Below are positions 62,093 to 64,000 of a stretch of 64,000 nt of DNA, piece after piece; positions within the stretch are counted from its first letter, which is position 1; each line of letters begins with the position of its first letter. This DNA is from Promicromonospora panici (lineage in GTDB: Bacteria > Actinomycetota > Actinomycetes > Actinomycetales > Cellulomonadaceae). Under the pieces are notes generated by a model. That model saw nothing but the letters and a program-made list of their open reading frames with translations. It had not been told where the DNA came from and searched no databases. The stretch covers positions 117,462 through 181,461 of the forward strand of contig NZ_UWYY01000017.1 in NCBI RefSeq assembly GCF_900608595.1. The letters run 5' to 3'. The position numbers and the translations under genes are program-made.

Positions 62093-62965
62093 TCAGGTGG
62101 GGCGCCAGCCCAGGCCCGCCCCGATCCGGGTCGCGGCGTCGTGGACTATCGGCGCCAGTGTCTCCAGGCGTTCTGGCGGCATATAGGGGCGGGTCGCCGT
62201 GACGCTGATGGCGGCGACTATCGAGCCGGACGTGTCGCGGACCGGCGCCGCGACGCAGAGGATCCCCGGCTCGTTCTCCTCGAGGTCGAACGTCACCCCT
62301 CGGCGCGTCGAGGCCTCCATGATCTGAACGAACGCGTCGACGGTCAGCACATCCTGCTCCAGGCCGTGCCCGGCACCCACCGGCCGTTCCGCGAGGAACT
62401 GGTCGCTCCAGCGCCCCGGGCTGTCCAGGAGCAGCGCCTTGCCGATCCCCGTCCTGGTCAGTGGCATGCGGTGCCCGATCTGCGAGCGCATGACCGCGCC
62501 GCGCGTCCCCGGGATCTTGTCGAGGTAGAGCACCTGGCCGCGGTCCTCGATGGCGAGGTGGACCGTGTCGTGCACGCGCTCGGCGAGCGCGCGCAGCACG
62601 GGCGCGGCCACCCCGGTCACGGGGTTCTCCTGGAGCGCCTGGTAGCCGAGCTCGATCAGGGCCGGGCCGAGCGCGTAGGCGCCGTCGTCGAGCTGGCGGA
62701 GGTAGCCGGTGGCCAGCAGCAGCTGGAGCAGGCGGTGGGTGGTGCTGCGCCCGACCCCGGTCTCTTCGGCGATATCGCGCAGGCGGCTGTGGCCGCGGGC
62801 CACGGCATTGACGACGGCGATACCCCGCGCGAGCGTCTGCGTGCCTGGGGGAGCGGCGACCTCGTCGCGGGCCCGCCATGCGGTCGTGATCTCGTCGCGC
62901 GCCCGCGGTGCGGCAGTGATCTCGTCACGGGCGGGTGGCCCTGGCCCGTCGGGTAAGGCGGTCAT
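62093..62965 (-). CDS. IclR-family transcriptional regulator
   Basis: 290 residues. The N-terminal 40 residues hold three 10-residue repeats (ARDE-I/V). The wHTH follows (about 42-105: LARGIAVVNAV, RLRDIAEETGVGRSTTHRLLQ), then the IclR effector domain (YLDKIPG, RMPLTRTGIGKALL, CVAAPVRDTSGSIVAAISVTA). It is divergent from 2-dehydro-3-deoxygalactonokinase, so it probably controls sugar-acid use like DgoR/KdgR. TAGGGT (complement of 62972-62977) ends 6 nt before the ATG. Confidence 0.9.
   Translation of the reverse strand: MTALPDGPGPPARDEITAAPRARDEITTAWRARDEVAAPPGTQTLARGIAVVNAVARGHSRLRDIAEETGVGRSTTHRLLQLLLATGYLRQLDDGAYALGPALIELGYQALQENPVTGVAAPVLRALAERVHDTVHLAIEDRGQVLYLDKIPGTRGAVMRSQIGHRMPLTRTGIGKALLLDSPGRWSDQFLAERPVGAGHGLEQDVLTVDAFVQIMEASTRRGVTFDLEENEPGILCVAAPVRDTSGSIVAAISVTATRPYMPPERLETLAPIVHDAATRIGAGLGWRPT
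62861..62940. repeat. 30-bp tandem repeat in the IclR N-terminal coding region
   Basis: Units start at 62861, 62891 and 62921 (CTCGTCGCGGGCCC-type), exactly 30 bp apart. They encode RARDE-I/V decapeptides ahead of the HTH domain. Confidence 0.75.
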
Positions 62966-62972
62966 CGCCGCA

Positions 62973-63015
62973 CCCTATCCCGATAATAGGGATGCGGTTC
63001 AGATAATCGGGATGC
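62973..63015. promoter_or_regulatory. Putative IclR operator: CCCTAT-N7-ATAGGG plus two GATAATNGGGATGC repeats
   Basis: The palindrome (62973-62991) overlaps the iclR -10 box. The direct repeats at 62982-62995 and 63002-63015 are 20 bp apart, two helical turns. The second lies just upstream of the kinase -10 box TAACGT (63022-63027). Confidence 0.6.
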
Positions 63016-63034
63016 CGTGTCTAACGTCCGGGAC

Positions 63035-64000
63035 ATGGCAGACGACGCACCGGGGCGCGACGCCGCGCTTCTCGCCCTCGACTGGGGCAGCACGACGTTC
63101 CGCGCCTGGCTCCTGGACGGCACGGGCGCGGTGCTCGACGCCGTCCGGACGGCGGACGGCGCCCTCACGATCTCCGAGCGAGCCGACTCCGCCCAGATGC
63201 GGGCCGCCGCGTTCGAGGAGACGTTCGCGCGGCTGTGCCGGCCCTGGCTCGACGAGCATCCGGGCATCCCTGCGCTGTGCGCTGGGATGGCGGGGTCGAA
63301 CCACGGCTGGGCCGAGGCCGGGTACCTCGACGTCCCGGCGGACCTCGGCTCGCTCGCCGAGCACCTGACCGTGGTGCCCGCCGGCGACTCCGTCGTCCAC
63401 ATCGTGCCTGGCCTACGGGCCACCGGAGCCGACCCGGACGTGATCCGTGGCGAGGAGGTCCAGCTGGTCGGCGCGCTGGCCACGTCCGCCGACCGGCCCG
63501 AGACCGTCGTGCTGCCCGGAACGCACTCCAAGTGGGTGCGCCTCGACGGAACGCGCGTCACGGGCTTCAGCACGGCCATGACCGGCGAGCTGTACGGCCT
63601 GCTGATGCGGGACAGCATCCTCGCCCGGCTCGCGACCGCTGCGGCGGGCCCTGCTACCTCGCCCGCCTTCGTGCGAGGGCTCGAGACAGAGGCGGCGCGC
63701 GGCGACGAGCGCGGCCTGCCCGCCCTGCTCTTCACGGCGCGACCGCTCGTGCTCGCCGGGCGGCTCGACGCCTCCGAGGTGGCCGAGTACGTGTCCGGGC
63801 TGCTGATCGGCGCCGAGGTCCGGCACGCGCTGCGCGCGACCTCGACCGCTGTCGGAGCTCCGACCGGTGTCGTCGCCCTGTGCGGGCCGCCCGAGACCGC
63901 GCACCGCTACCGCGTCGCGCTGGAGCGTGGGGGTGCGTCCGTGCGCATGGTCGGGGAGGACGTCGCCGCGCGCGGGCTGTGGCGCGTCGCCCTGGACGCC
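63035..64000 (+). CDS. dgoK: 2-dehydro-3-deoxygalactonokinase, N-terminal part (runs off the window)
   Basis: 322 codons with no stop before the window ends. LLALDWGSTTFRAWLLD is the ATP-binding beta hairpin, then LCAGMAGSNHGWAEAGYL, IRGEEVQLVGAL, VLPGTHSKWVRLDG, GFSTAMTGELYGLL and the Gly-rich VALCGPPET, as in DgoK. It phosphorylates 2-keto-3-deoxygalactonate in the De Ley-Doudoroff path. TAACGT (63022-63027) ends 7 nt before the ATG. The rest of a galactonate operon likely lies downstream. Confidence 0.88.
   Translation, partial: MADDAPGRDAALLALDWGSTTFRAWLLDGTGAVLDAVRTADGALTISERADSAQMRAAAFEETFARLCRPWLDEHPGIPALCAGMAGSNHGWAEAGYLDVPADLGSLAEHLTVVPAGDSVVHIVPGLRATGADPDVIRGEEVQLVGALATSADRPETVVLPGTHSKWVRLDGTRVTGFSTAMTGELYGLLMRDSILARLATAAAGPATSPAFVRGLETEAARGDERGLPALLFTARPLVLAGRLDASEVAEYVSGLLIGAEVRHALRATSTAVGAPTGVVALCGPPETAHRYRVALERGGASVRMVGEDVAARGLWRVALDA

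Overview
The window is about 64 kb of very GC-rich, densely coded chromosome. A WhiB2-type regulator, GuaB3, an F420-type oxidoreductase, a LAXTG sortase substrate, GTG starts and CIRCE/HrcA control of groES point to an actinobacterium. The gene content would suit Micrococcales near Cellulomonadaceae or Promicromonosporaceae, but that placement is inference. I see no rRNA, tRNA, CRISPR array, prophage or insertion sequence. It looks like ordinary chromosome with a few accessory stretches.

Layout. 1-8.9 kb: a cut-off DedA protein, coaA, glmS, a MazG-like protein, a hydrolase, a 36-residue membrane protein, acpS, an F420/LLM oxidoreductase, the NAD(P)HX repair enzyme and a hemerythrin. 9-16.4 kb, the envelope region: a large LuxR-type ATPase regulator, a 1006-residue sortase-anchored surface protein and an exported copper amine oxidase homologue. 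16.4-24.5 kb: a methyltransferase, an unknown membrane protein, a two-component system, a GNAT enzyme, glutathione peroxidase, a dicarboxylate symporter and an RluA pseudouridine synthase. 24.5-29.7 kb: alr-tsaE-tsaB-rimI, sseA and the opposed tsaD, which together carry the tRNA t6A genes. 29.8-36.9 kb: a nitroreductase, a YbdK-type ligase, a methyltransferase, groES, whiB, a MerR-like regulator and guaB. 37-46 kb: an exported FAD amine oxidase divergent from an exported Rid protein, an exonuclease, guaB3, a GNAT enzyme, succinic-semialdehyde dehydrogenase and small enzymes. 46-56 kb: a modular secreted GH30 glycosidase with two LacI-type operators, then xfp-pta-ackA, a complete phosphoketolase-to-acetate route. 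56-64 kb: SURF1, a MalY-type lyase, a DUF3817 protein, a heterodimeric ABC exporter with complementary dead motifs, and an IclR regulator divergent from a cut-off 2-dehydro-3-deoxygalactonokinase.

Two patterns cross the whole window. At least 18 genes have a TANNNT -10 hexamer ending 6-7 nt before the start codon, so they are probably transcribed as leaderless mRNAs. Gene ends, especially convergent ones, carry long near-perfect inverted repeats of several sequence families. One family, with TTGTGGGCG and ATCGTTGCG in its arms, occurs three times.

The best candidates for something new are the compact copper amine oxidase whose cofactor motif reads W-Y instead of N-Y, the exported oxidase/Rid pair, the ABC exporter with one intact and one dead ATP site, and the dispersed palindromes.
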